Under the pieces are notes generated by a model, which worked only from the letters and a program-made list of their open reading frames with translations, did no database searches and was not told the DNA's origin. From Moritella sp. Urea-trap-13 (lineage in GTDB: Bacteria; Pseudomonadota; Gammaproteobacteria; Enterobacterales; Moritellaceae), in contig NZ_PJCA01000031.1 in the NCBI RefSeq assembly GCF_002836355.1, forward strand, positions 1,533,349-1,597,348: a stretch of DNA of 64,000 bases. Reading direction: 5' to 3'. Both the position numbers and the translations under genes were made by a program. This document shows, in pieces, positions 1 through 6,369 of the stretch. Within the stretch, counting starts at the first letter, position 1. Every line of letters starts with the position of its first letter.

Positions 1-771
1 GGTGGAACTGGCACAGGTGCGACACCACACATCGCCAAGATCGCTCGAGATCTAGCAATACCTTGTATTGTGGTTGCGACGCTTCCTTTCCAATCAGAAG
101 GTAAAATGCGGATGAACTACGCGACACAAGGGTTGGAACTACTGCGGGAACGCGCCCATGCGCTTATTACATTACCCAATGATAACCTTGTTGAAGTACT
201 GGGCGAAACGGTGGGTATTTTTGATGCGTTTAAGTTCTCCAATACTGCGCTTAAAAATACCATCAGCTCTTTAATTGATATGCTCACCACGACTGGTTTC
301 ATCAATGTTGATTTAAATGATTTTGGCAAGATCATGAATCAAAAAGGCGATGCTATTTTAGGTATTGGTCACAGTGATAACCCTGAGGGTATTGAAGACG
401 CCGTTGAACAAGCACTTAAAAATCCGTTATATAAAAATATTGATATAAGCAAAGCGCAAGGTGCCATTATTCAAGTAAATTGTAAGGAAGAGATCACCTT
501 AGCTGAATACAACAAGATCACAGGCCTAGTAAATAACATGTTAGATGAGCACGCATTGATGATTTGCGGTATTTCGAAAAAACAACACCTCGATTGTTAT
601 GTCGAAGTACTTGTTATTGGTACAGGTCTAACAGTCTCAGAAAGTACTCCGGCAACGCAGATAACGTCTGACGATATAGCCAGAACATCAGACAATGTGA
701 AAGAAATTAAACCGCAAATAAAACATGAATACCTCAATATCCCTGCGTTTATTCGTAATAAAGGCGCGTAA
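1..771 (+). CDS. FtsZ-like tubulin/GTPase, divergent paralogue (5' end missing)
   Basis: The frame is open from base 1 and begins inside the tubulin/FtsZ signature GGTGTGA, so about the first 100 codons lie outside the window. What remains covers the end of the GTPase domain (synergy loop with NVDLNDF, like NVDFADV of E. coli FtsZ) and the C-terminal domain. The last residues, YLNIPAFIRNKGA, resemble the conserved FtsZ tail DYLDIPAFLRK that binds ZipA, FtsA and MinC. Between them the sequence departs strongly from canonical gammaproteobacterial FtsZ, the linker is short, and lpxC does not follow, so this is not the division-cluster ftsZ. I infer a second, paralogous FtsZ that may still meet division partners through its tail. 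Expression and function are unknown. Confidence 0.85.
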   Translation, partial: GGTGTGATPHIAKIARDLAIPCIVVATLPFQSEGKMRMNYATQGLELLRERAHALITLPNDNLVEVLGETVGIFDAFKFSNTALKNTISSLIDMLTTTGFINVDLNDFGKIMNQKGDAILGIGHSDNPEGIEDAVEQALKNPLYKNIDISKAQGAIIQVNCKEEITLAEYNKITGLVNNMLDEHALMICGISKKQHLDCYVEVLVIGTGLTVSESTPATQITSDDIARTSDNVKEIKPQIKHEYLNIPAFIRNKGA

Positions 772-800
772 TAAATACCTTTTTTATAACGCCTAAAACC

Positions 801-828
801 AAAAAAGCCTGCTATCTAAGCAGGCTTT
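801..828 (-). terminator. Intrinsic terminator between the FtsZ-like gene and the 905-1240 gene
   Basis: Nine-base arms AAAGCCTGC (804-812) and GCAGGCTTT (820-828) enclose a 7-base loop. The run of A at 801-806 becomes a U tract on the minus strand, so the structure best fits the end of the minus-strand gene; the hairpin may also serve the convergent ftsZ-like gene. Confidence 0.7.
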
Positions 829-904
829 CATCATTATTCTTTATCACACCATTAACTCAAACATGACGCCACATTCAAGTTAAAACAGTCTATGTTGTAA
901 CAGA

Positions 905-1240
905 CTAAAGTGCGGCAGCTTCTACTTCAGCTACAAGCGCGTTTAATTGCGCGATAGTATCATTCAGTTCAGCGCGGAAATCATCAGCAACCGTTGTAGC
1001 AGGTAATGTTAGGTAGATTTCTAACTGTACTACTAATAATTTTAATAACGCTGAGTAAGTCGCTGTGTTTTGCTCTTCTTCTAACGCTAATAATGCAATG
1101 TTAATCGCAAAATGTTGTGTTTCTGGTTGGTCTTTTTTCGCTAAGTGTTTATTTACTTTTAACTCAGCGTAATCAACAAATTGTAATTTAACGTCGATGT
1201 CGTTGTTTAGCTTTTCTAAAAATTGTGTATTGTCAGTCAT
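905..1240 (-). CDS. Hypothetical protein, 111 aa
   Basis: I do not recognise this family. The ATG at 1240 has an AAGGA ribosome site about ten bases upstream. The product is small, acidic, without signal peptide or membrane segment, rich in Leu, Ala and Glu, and probably largely helical (for example NIALLALEEEQN and the Ala/Glu-rich C-terminus). It reads opposite to the FtsZ-like gene and sits between it and the tRNA operon, with terminators on both sides, so it is probably monocistronic. Its reasonable codon use, start site and flanking terminators support a real gene; function cannot be assigned. Confidence 0.65.
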   Translation of the reverse strand: MTDNTQFLEKLNNDIDVKLQFVDYAELKVNKHLAKKDQPETQHFAINIALLALEEEQNTATYSALLKLLVVQLEIYLTLPATTVADDFRAELNDTIAQLNALVAEVEAAAL

Positions 1241-1321
1241 AATACTTTAATCCTTGATAAGTAGGCGTTATTTGAACTGCTGACTCAAACCAATAAGCAG
1301 CAACTTTTAAAAACAGTATAA

Positions 1322-1355
1322 CGAAAAAAGCCTGCTCAATGAGCAGGCTTTTTCG
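1322..1355 (-). terminator. Terminator of the tRNA operon
   Basis: A nearly perfect hairpin, GCCTGCTC/GAGCAGGC extended by A/T-rich arms, ends in a run of U on the minus strand just after the last tRNA-Pro gene. Its core GCCTGC/GCAGGC is the same as in the hairpin at 804-828. Confidence 0.85.
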
Positions 1356-1381
1356 AATTCCAATTGCTTGGAATAAATAAG

Positions 1382-1458
1382 TGGTCGGTGATAGAGGATT
1401 CGAACCTCTGACCCCCTGGTCCCAAACCAGGTGCGCTACCAAGCTGCGCTAATCACCG
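1382..1458 (-). tRNA. tRNA-Pro (anticodon TGG), last gene of the operon
   Basis: 77 nt including an encoded CCA (complement of 1382-1384). The acceptor stem CGGTGAT/ATCACCG closes, the T arm contains GGTTCGAATCC, and the anticodon loop TTTGGGA reads TGG. The sequence is identical to the tRNA-Pro at 1836-1912. Confidence 0.96.
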
Positions 1459-1462
1459 AACA

Positions 1463-1547
1463 TGGTGCGGAAGGAGAGACTTGAACTCTCACACCCTAAG
1501 ATACTAGAACCTAAATCTAGCGCGTCTACCAATTCCGCCACTCCCGC
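1463..1547 (-). tRNA. tRNA-Leu (anticodon TAG)
   Basis: 85 nt with a long variable arm typical of class II tRNAs and an encoded CCA. Acceptor stem GCGGGAG/CTTCCGC; the anticodon stem CTAGA/TCTAG holds the loop TTTAGGT, giving TAG. Confidence 0.95.
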
Positions 1548-1618
1548 ACTAACTTACAACTTATCAGCAGGTAATACTGACAAGGGTCGATAACATCACC
1601 GTAGTGAGCTATCAAATA

Positions 1619-1695
1619 TGGGGCGACTGAAGGGGATTGAACCCTCGACAACCGGAATCACAATCCGGGGCTCTACCAACTGAGCTACAACCGCC
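1619..1695 (-). tRNA. tRNA-His (anticodon GTG)
   Basis: 77 nt with encoded CCA. The acceptor stem GCGGTTG/CAGTCGC is preceded by the extra G(-1), paired with the C discriminator as in tRNA-His. Anticodon stem CCGGA/TCCGG with loop TTGTGAT. Confidence 0.95.
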
Positions 1696-1757
1696 ACAAA
1701 CTTTTACATCAACCCGTTTTGGTAAACGAATCGATTTCTACTTTTACATAGATAATA

Positions 1758-1834
1758 TGGTGACCCCTATAGGATTCGAACCTATGGCCTACGGCTTAGA
1801 AGGCCGTTGCTCTATCCAACTGAGCTAAGGAGTC
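1758..1834 (-). tRNA. tRNA-Arg (anticodon TCT)
   Basis: 77 nt with encoded CCA. Acceptor stem GACTCCT/AGGGGTC has one G-T pair; the anticodon loop CTTCTAA reads TCT. In the E. coli argX-hisR-leuT-proM operon the same position holds an Arg(CCG) tRNA. Confidence 0.95.
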
Positions 1835-1835
1835 G

Positions 1836-1912
1836 TGGTCGGTGATAGAGGATTCGAACCTCTGACCCCCTGGTCCCAAACCAGGTGCGCTACCAAGCTG
1901 CGCTAATCACCG
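1836..1912 (-). tRNA. tRNA-Pro (anticodon TGG), first gene of the operon
   Basis: 77 nt, identical base for base to the tRNA-Pro at 1382-1458 (offset 454). Only one base separates it from the tRNA-Arg gene, so the five tRNAs form one transcript, processed to Pro-Arg-His-Leu-Pro. Confidence 0.96.
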
Positions 1913-1946
1913 AACTGTTGAAGACAACGTCTGTCAACGAGGGTGG

Positions 1947-1975
1947 ATATTACAGAGTTGAACTGAACTCGTCAA
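1947..1975 (-). promoter_or_regulatory. Sigma-70 promoter of the tRNA operon
   Basis: On the minus strand TTGACG (1970-1975), a 17-base spacer and TAATAT (1947-1952), followed by a C-rich stretch (CCACCC) such as is usual for stringently controlled stable-RNA promoters. It lies about 35 bases upstream of the first tRNA. Confidence 0.85.
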
Positions 1976-2104
1976 ACCTTTTTAATGCCGCCATTCAATC
2001 TGCTCATTAGTTATACGACAAATGTAATAAACACCGCAATATGTAGAATTTAACTGCAAAATAATGATTGTTCGCTGTTTTCATTCACTTATTGAGCGAT
2101 TTAA

Positions 2105-2644
2105 TCAATTTAGTTCTAGTTTATCCAACGCGGTTCCTAGCTTGTTCAAGGCGTCCACCGAAAAACCGCGATCATAGAAATAAACAATCTCACTATTAGC
2201 ATCAAGCAAGATAACACGCGCGTTATTCGGATTTTCATTACCTGTGTATTGCTGCATTTTTTCACCATCGTTATATAAAGTGATCACCCCACCCCATAAT
2301 TCTTTGGGTATTCCACGTCGCATGCCGTTATTAATCATAGAACTAAACATTTTTGGAAACATACCTTGAATAGCAGGTAGTTCATAAACATCAACAAGCG
2401 CATTACTCATGTCTAAGCCAATTAACCAGCGGTCGATATCAAACTGGGTATCTTGCTTATAACCCACCAGCAATAACGTCGGTTTATTAGCAAATAAACC
2501 GGGCATAGACACATCTTGCTGTTCTAATGTCTGACCAGAAAAAGTGGGCAATGTTTGTCCCACTAACGATTGGTTGCTATAACTCGACGAGCAGCCAGCC
2601 AGTAATACTGTTAATACGATAAAGATCCACTTTAATTTATCCAT
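2105..2644 (-). CDS. Thioredoxin-fold-like lipoprotein of unknown function
   Basis: The start at 2644 is chosen because it has a CAGGTAA ribosome site and gives a proper lipoprotein signal (LLAGC, lipidated Cys18); an upstream in-frame start at 2710 would bury the signal behind 22 residues. The mature part opens with a peroxiredoxin-like segment (LVGQTLPTFSGQ) and a strand followed by LLLVGYKQD, as in thioredoxin-fold proteins, but no CxxC is visible, so a redox function is not supported. A segment GMRRGIPKELWGG recalls the ATP10/YfcE-like redoxin relatives only loosely. It is divergent from the LON-domain gene and the two share one intergenic region. Probably an envelope lipoprotein of about 179 aa. 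Confidence 0.75.
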   Translation of the reverse strand: MDKLKWIFIVLTVLLAGCSSSYSNQSLVGQTLPTFSGQTLEQQDVSMPGLFANKPTLLLVGYKQDTQFDIDRWLIGLDMSNALVDVYELPAIQGMFPKMFSSMINNGMRRGIPKELWGGVITLYNDGEKMQQYTGNENPNNARVILLDANSEIVYFYDRGFSVDALNKLGTALDKLELN

Positions 2645-2768
2645 GTTTACCTGCTTATAGTTCGAGTTAGAAATTAAGTTTAAGTCATTGTATATTTCAT
2701 ATATACGCACTATTTATAACTTCGATCACTTTATTAACGTATTATTTAAATTTACCCCCATCCTAAAA

Positions 2769-2798
2769 TGATCGATTACTGCTATTGCCTCGTATTAG
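2769..2798 (+). promoter_or_regulatory. Candidate ECF-sigma (RpoE/ChrR type) promoter before the LON-domain gene
   Basis: TGATCG (2769-2774), exactly 18 bases, then TATTAG (2793-2798), with CG directly before the -10. The same arrangement occurs at 3487-3516 and 5003-5032. It lies 30 bases before the start codon at 2829. The -35 matches the TGATCC of Rhodobacter RpoE promoters. Confidence 0.65.
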
Positions 2799-2828
2799 TT
2801 AATGTAAGATTAACTCGAGGATACATTT

Positions 2829-3437
2829 ATGATGTTAGCAATCTTTCCCTTACCTATCGTATTACTGCCCGGCGGTATAACACGCTTAAATATATTTGAA
2901 CCTAGATACATGCGCCTAGTCACAGAGTCTTATCGAGACGGTGGGTTTGCTTTGTTACCTTATAAACAATCAACATCTGATACAGCCTTAGCCACAGCCC
3001 AGCATAGTATTGCTTCTTGGGTCGAGATTGTTGATTTTAGTACATCTGCAGAGGGCTTGCTCAGCATAGATATTAAGGCCAAGCGATTAATTGAAATCAC
3101 CTCGGTCGAATCTGCCGCCGATGGTCTGCTAAGAGCAGACTATCAAGAGCTTCAGCATTGGCCAGACAAAAACGAATTGACTAAAACGGAACAAAATAAT
3201 AAAGAAAATAAAAAGTTAATGTCTGTATTAAATGCAATTTTTGAAGAACATCAAAGCTTAGCGGCGCTTTACCCCCACGCTAATGGGCAGGATTTACGCT
3301 GGGTATGCGCGCGCTTTATCGAACTATTACCCTTAGACATGAAACATAAAATTAATTTTATGGCGCCAGAAAGTTTTGATCAATGCTTAGCCTTCTTGCA
3401 TACTACAATTAATGGACATAATAATGCGCCTGCCTGA
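2829..3437 (+). CDS. LON substrate-binding-domain protein (no protease domain)
   Basis: 202 aa. The N-terminus (IFPLPIVLLPGGITRLNIFEPRYMRLV) is the typical beginning of the Lon N-terminal (PUA-like) domain; neither an AAA+ nor a Ser-Lys protease part follows, so this is a stand-alone LON domain. Such proteins are thought to bind unfolded or specific substrates, but the role of this one is unknown. The start at 2829 has a GAGG ribosome site eight bases upstream. It carries a promoter that matches those of the neighbouring sigma gene and lipid operon, which suggests it belongs to the same stress regulon. The 3' half contains a Lys/Asn/Glu-rich linker around residues 116-132. Confidence 0.85.
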   Translation: MMLAIFPLPIVLLPGGITRLNIFEPRYMRLVTESYRDGGFALLPYKQSTSDTALATAQHSIASWVEIVDFSTSAEGLLSIDIKAKRLIEITSVESAADGLLRADYQELQHWPDKNELTKTEQNNKENKKLMSVLNAIFEEHQSLAALYPHANGQDLRWVCARFIELLPLDMKHKINFMAPESFDQCLAFLHTTINGHNNAPA

Positions 3438-3486
3438 TTTATCGAAATAAAGTGTTGTCGAAAATAAAATGTTTTCGAAAATAGAG

Positions 3487-3516
3487 TGATCGATGTTATT
3501 CATCACAACGTATTAC
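3487..3516 (+). promoter_or_regulatory. Candidate autoregulated ECF promoter of the sigma-chrR operon
   Basis: TGATCG (3487-3492), 18 bases, TATTAC (3511-3516), again with CG before the -10. A start near 3523 would leave a leader of about 33 bases. Its likeness to the other two sites implies that the sigma factor transcribes its own gene. Confidence 0.7.
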
Positions 3517-3555
3517 TCTTTAACACAGCATGGCTACATTATATGAAGGATCCAG

Positions 3556-4185
3556 ATGATAAATCCTATCAGTATAAGTAATTCACCTAGCGTCAATTAC
3601 GTAATTAAAAAGTCAATAATGGAAAATGACAATACACAGCAACTAAGTACCTGCTTAGTTAAAATCGGTAGTGAACGAGATAAAGTAGCCTTTGCAACTT
3701 TGTTCAAATGGTTTGCGCCAAAAATAATCCGTTTTGGTATAAAAACATTAAATACCGAAGCCCATGCCAAAGAATTGTTGCAAGAAACAATGACCAAAGT
3801 ATGGAAAAAAGCCCACACCTACGACGATACTAAAGGTAAAGCCAGTACTTGGGTCTATACCGTTATGCGGAATGTGTCTTTTGATATGCTCAGAAAGATC
3901 CAATCTAACAAAGAGGATACCCTCAGTGATGATATCTGGCCGATGCTCGAAAGCGATGAAAATAGCAGTGAAGATGCTTACCCAGATCACCTGATGAGCC
4001 GCACCATGTCTGTGCATGTGAATCAGTTACCCGAAAATCAACAGCAGATAATTAAAGGTGTGTACTTCAACGAACTGTCTCAAGAACAACTGGCTAAGCA
4101 ACTTGATATCCCCGTCGGTACCGTTAAATCAAGATTACGCTTAGCGCTCGCCAAATTAAAACAGTATATCGGAGAAGATTCATGA
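3556..4185 (+). CDS. rpoE: ECF RNA polymerase sigma factor, RpoE/ChrR-linked type
   Basis: 209 aa. Sigma region 2 spans about residues 43-115 (AKELLQETMTKVWKKAHTYD, then STWVYTVMRN) and region 4 about 155-205, ending with the helix-turn-helix LAKQLDIPVGTVKSRLRLALAKL. The start at 3556 has AAGGA five bases upstream; the later Met22 has no ribosome site. The stop overlaps the start of the ChrR-like anti-sigma by four bases (ATGA), so the two are co-translated, as in the ECF11 rpoE-chrR pairs described in Rhodobacter sphaeroides and Vibrio. I infer that it responds to singlet oxygen or related photo-oxidative stress. The symbol follows the R. sphaeroides usage and does not mean the E. coli envelope-stress factor. 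Confidence 0.9.
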   Translation: MINPISISNSPSVNYVIKKSIMENDNTQQLSTCLVKIGSERDKVAFATLFKWFAPKIIRFGIKTLNTEAHAKELLQETMTKVWKKAHTYDDTKGKASTWVYTVMRNVSFDMLRKIQSNKEDTLSDDIWPMLESDENSSEDAYPDHLMSRTMSVHVNQLPENQQQIIKGVYFNELSQEQLAKQLDIPVGTVKSRLRLALAKLKQYIGEDS

Positions 4186-4859
4186 TTAAATATCACCCTA
4201 GCCATGAGTTACTCGACACCTTCGTTACGGGTCAACTACCAGCCTCGTTCAGTGCTGCTATCGCGATACATACTGAGCTATGCGATATTTGTCGCAACAA
4301 GGTGGCGCAGTTAGAGTCTACCCATGCAAATAATACCTTCACCTCTGTTGCCGATGAAGATCATTATTTAACAGCGGACATGTTATTTAATGACTGGGAA
4401 ATGGACAGTTTGATCAGTGCTATAACTGACGACACTGAGAGCATTCATGCGACAGCAACAACGCCGCAATCGGTAAGCTTTAATGACACTGCATATCAGC
4501 TACCTCGTGCATTGCAACATATCGTCTTAGGTAAACAACTTCACGTAGGCAAGTTGACGCGATCTCGATTAGACCTTAATGAAGGCGCGATACATGTAAG
4601 TTTACTGCATATTCAAGCTGGCGGCTGTATCCCCAATCATACGCATAAAGGCAGCGAATTAACCTTGTTGCTTGAAGGCAGTTTTGAAGACGAAATGGGC
4701 ACATACAATAAAGGCGACTTTATTCTGCTTAATAGTGACCATACTCACAGCCCTATTACCAAACATGGCTGCCTCTGCTATACCGTAGTTGATAGTCCGC
4801 TGACATTCACTGAAGGCATGGCGAAAATTCTCAATCCACTGGGTAACTTTATTTATTAA
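4182..4859 (+). CDS. chrR: ChrR-type zinc anti-sigma factor with C-terminal cupin
   Basis: 225 aa, cytoplasmic. The N-terminal anti-sigma domain carries HxxxCxxC (H30, C34, C37) and H5, equal to the zinc ligands of R. sphaeroides ChrR shifted by one. The C-terminal cupin has H153, H155, E159 and H189, whose spacing equals that of the ChrR cupin ligands (141, 143, 147, 177). A CLC pair (C197, C199) follows. All residues needed for zinc binding and for the singlet-oxygen response in the characterised protein therefore seem present. It begins inside the sigma gene's stop codon, with GGAGAAG as ribosome site. It should hold the sigma factor inactive until stress releases it. Confidence 0.92.
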   Translation: MIKYHPSHELLDTFVTGQLPASFSAAIAIHTELCDICRNKVAQLESTHANNTFTSVADEDHYLTADMLFNDWEMDSLISAITDDTESIHATATTPQSVSFNDTAYQLPRALQHIVLGKQLHVGKLTRSRLDLNEGAIHVSLLHIQAGGCIPNHTHKGSELTLLLEGSFEDEMGTYNKGDFILLNSDHTHSPITKHGCLCYTVVDSPLTFTEGMAKILNPLGNFIY

Positions 4860-4864
4860 GACTG

Positions 4865-4903
4865 AGTGACAGTTTATCGATAATCAATTGATAAACTGTC
4901 ACT
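4865..4903. terminator. 14-bp perfect inverted repeat after chrR, possible terminator
   Basis: Arms AGTGACAGTTTATC and GATAAACTGTCACT are perfectly complementary around an 11-base loop, six bases after the chrR stop. No U tract follows (TAATTAATATG), so it may be a factor-assisted terminator, an mRNA 3' stabiliser or an operator. Confidence 0.5.
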
Positions 4904-5002
4904 AATTAATATGCAGCTTGTCATTTTCTTCACTAAAATAGTATTTGTCACTCAAACTGGTTTTTGATTAAACCTGCTTTCTCATTAAAATAGTTATTGA
5001 TG

Positions 5003-5032
5003 TGATCCCTTCTCTACTTCCAACCGTATTAA
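5003..5032 (+). promoter_or_regulatory. Candidate ECF promoter of the SnoaL-to-DUF3833 operon
   Basis: TGATCC (5003-5008), 18 bases, TATTAA (5027-5032), with CCG before the -10. This is the third copy of the arrangement in 2.3 kb and its -35 is identical to the R. sphaeroides RpoE consensus. The leader would be about 40 bases long. Confidence 0.7.
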
Positions 5033-5079
5033 AGACATAACACTTATTAACATAGCTTAATCATTAGATGGAATTGACA

Positions 5080-5544
5080 ATGATAAATACCACGCTAAGT
5101 AATACCAAGTTGGAACAAGATCAGGGACTGTGGCTCAGAAATTTTGCTGATACCTATACGAGCTTAAATAAAACCAATTTACACACACTTGAAAACATTT
5201 ATCACAGTGATATTCAATTTCAAGATCCCTTGCATAAAGTAGCAGGCATTGCCCAACTAATCAGCTATTTTGAAAACCTCTACACCAACTTAGCCAGCTG
5301 TACATTCGATATTACCTACCAAATCCTTAGTGATAAAGAAGCCGCTATTTACTGGGATATGACCTACACCCACCCTAAATTAAATGCCGGTAAAGCAATC
5401 ACAGTATCTGGCCATTCACACCTTAAAGCGCTTGACGGTAAAGTCATCTACCATCGCGATTATCTCGATGTCGGCGCTATGTTATATGAACATGTGCCAG
5501 TACTGGGTCACATGGTGCGTTATGTAAAAAATAATATTGGATGA
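5080..5544 (+). CDS. SnoaL/NTF2-like small protein, first gene of the lipid operon
   Basis: About 154 aa with the NTF2-like (SnoaL) pattern: N-terminal helix with ADTYTSL, then IYHSDIQFQDPLHKVAGIAQL, and a beta-sheet half ending in YHRDYLDVGAMLYEHVPVLG. The start at 5080 has GGA seven bases upstream; an in-frame ATG at 5068 lacks a ribosome site but cannot be excluded. NTF2-like proteins of this type accompany the SDR, FAD and Cfa-like genes in ChrR-linked operons of Vibrio and Shewanella relatives. Whether it is an enzyme or a ligand-binding accessory is not known. Confidence 0.82.
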   Translation: MINTTLSNTKLEQDQGLWLRNFADTYTSLNKTNLHTLENIYHSDIQFQDPLHKVAGIAQLISYFENLYTNLASCTFDITYQILSDKEAAIYWDMTYTHPKLNAGKAITVSGHSHLKALDGKVIYHRDYLDVGAMLYEHVPVLGHMVRYVKNNIG

Positions 5545-5600
5545 GAATGTATTTCATAACAGATATTGAATAAAGGATATTGAATTAGGAGTATTAAATA

Positions 5601-6320
5601 ATGAAATCGATATTAATTACAGGGGCGTCATCTGGTATTGGCGAAGCGTTAGCGACTCATTATGCCGACAAGGGTTATCAGGTTTTTGCTGGCGGTCGTA
5701 ATATACAACGCCTCAATAAACTCAGCGCGGGTTATGACAATATTACCCCCTTAGTTTGCGATGTGACATCTAAACAAAGTATCAGAGAGGCAAGTTTAAG
5801 CTTACCGCCATTAGATGTACTGATCCTCAATGCAGGGGACTGTGAATATATTGATGATGCCAAGGATTTTGATGGTGATTTGTTTGCCCGTATCATCACC
5901 ACCAATTTGATTTCCGTCGGCTACTGCCTGCAAGCATGGTTAAAGTTAATCAAGTCAGGTGGCAAGCTAGCATTAACCAGTTCTAGTGCTGCTTTTTTGC
6001 CCCTACCCCGCGCCGAAGCTTATGGTGCCTCAAAAGCCGGTCTTAGCTATCTAGCAAAAACATTAAGCATCGATTTAAAAGCGCATAACATCCATGTATC
6101 AGTTATTCACCCAGGGTTTGTTGATACGCCATTAACGCAAAAAAACACCTTTGTTATGCCACAAATTGTCACTGCAGAACGCGCCGCGAGTTATATCGCA
6201 TCAGGACTTGATAACAATAAGATGGAAATTAACTTTCCACGTTATTTTATTTGGATCATGAAAATCATACGTTTATTGCCTTTCTCATTGTGGCAAAAAA
6301 TCGCCCTGAGAATGTCCTAA
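5601..6320 (+). CDS. Short-chain dehydrogenase/reductase
   Basis: 239 aa. A classical SDR: TGASSGIG nucleotide-binding motif at residues 7-14, LNAG at 76-79, catalytic Ser128, Tyr141 and Lys145 (YxxxK), then the PG motif in VIHPGFVDTP. The C-terminus has a hydrophobic stretch (FIWIMKIIRLLPFSLW) that may touch the membrane. AGGAG precedes the ATG by ten bases. It lies second in the operon before the FAD oxidoreductase. Substrate unknown; a lipid-linked carbonyl or alcohol would fit the context. Confidence 0.9.
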   Translation: MKSILITGASSGIGEALATHYADKGYQVFAGGRNIQRLNKLSAGYDNITPLVCDVTSKQSIREASLSLPPLDVLILNAGDCEYIDDAKDFDGDLFARIITTNLISVGYCLQAWLKLIKSGGKLALTSSSAAFLPLPRAEAYGASKAGLSYLAKTLSIDLKAHNIHVSVIHPGFVDTPLTQKNTFVMPQIVTAERAASYIASGLDNNKMEINFPRYFIWIMKIIRLLPFSLWQKIALRMS

Positions 6321-6369
6321 CCAACATTTACAGATACATCTACAAATAGCACTACAAGGAAGTCTTACG

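Noticed and set aside
1233..1828. Short ORFs over the tRNA operon
   Set aside because: They run through tRNA genes; the frames only reflect tRNA sequence.
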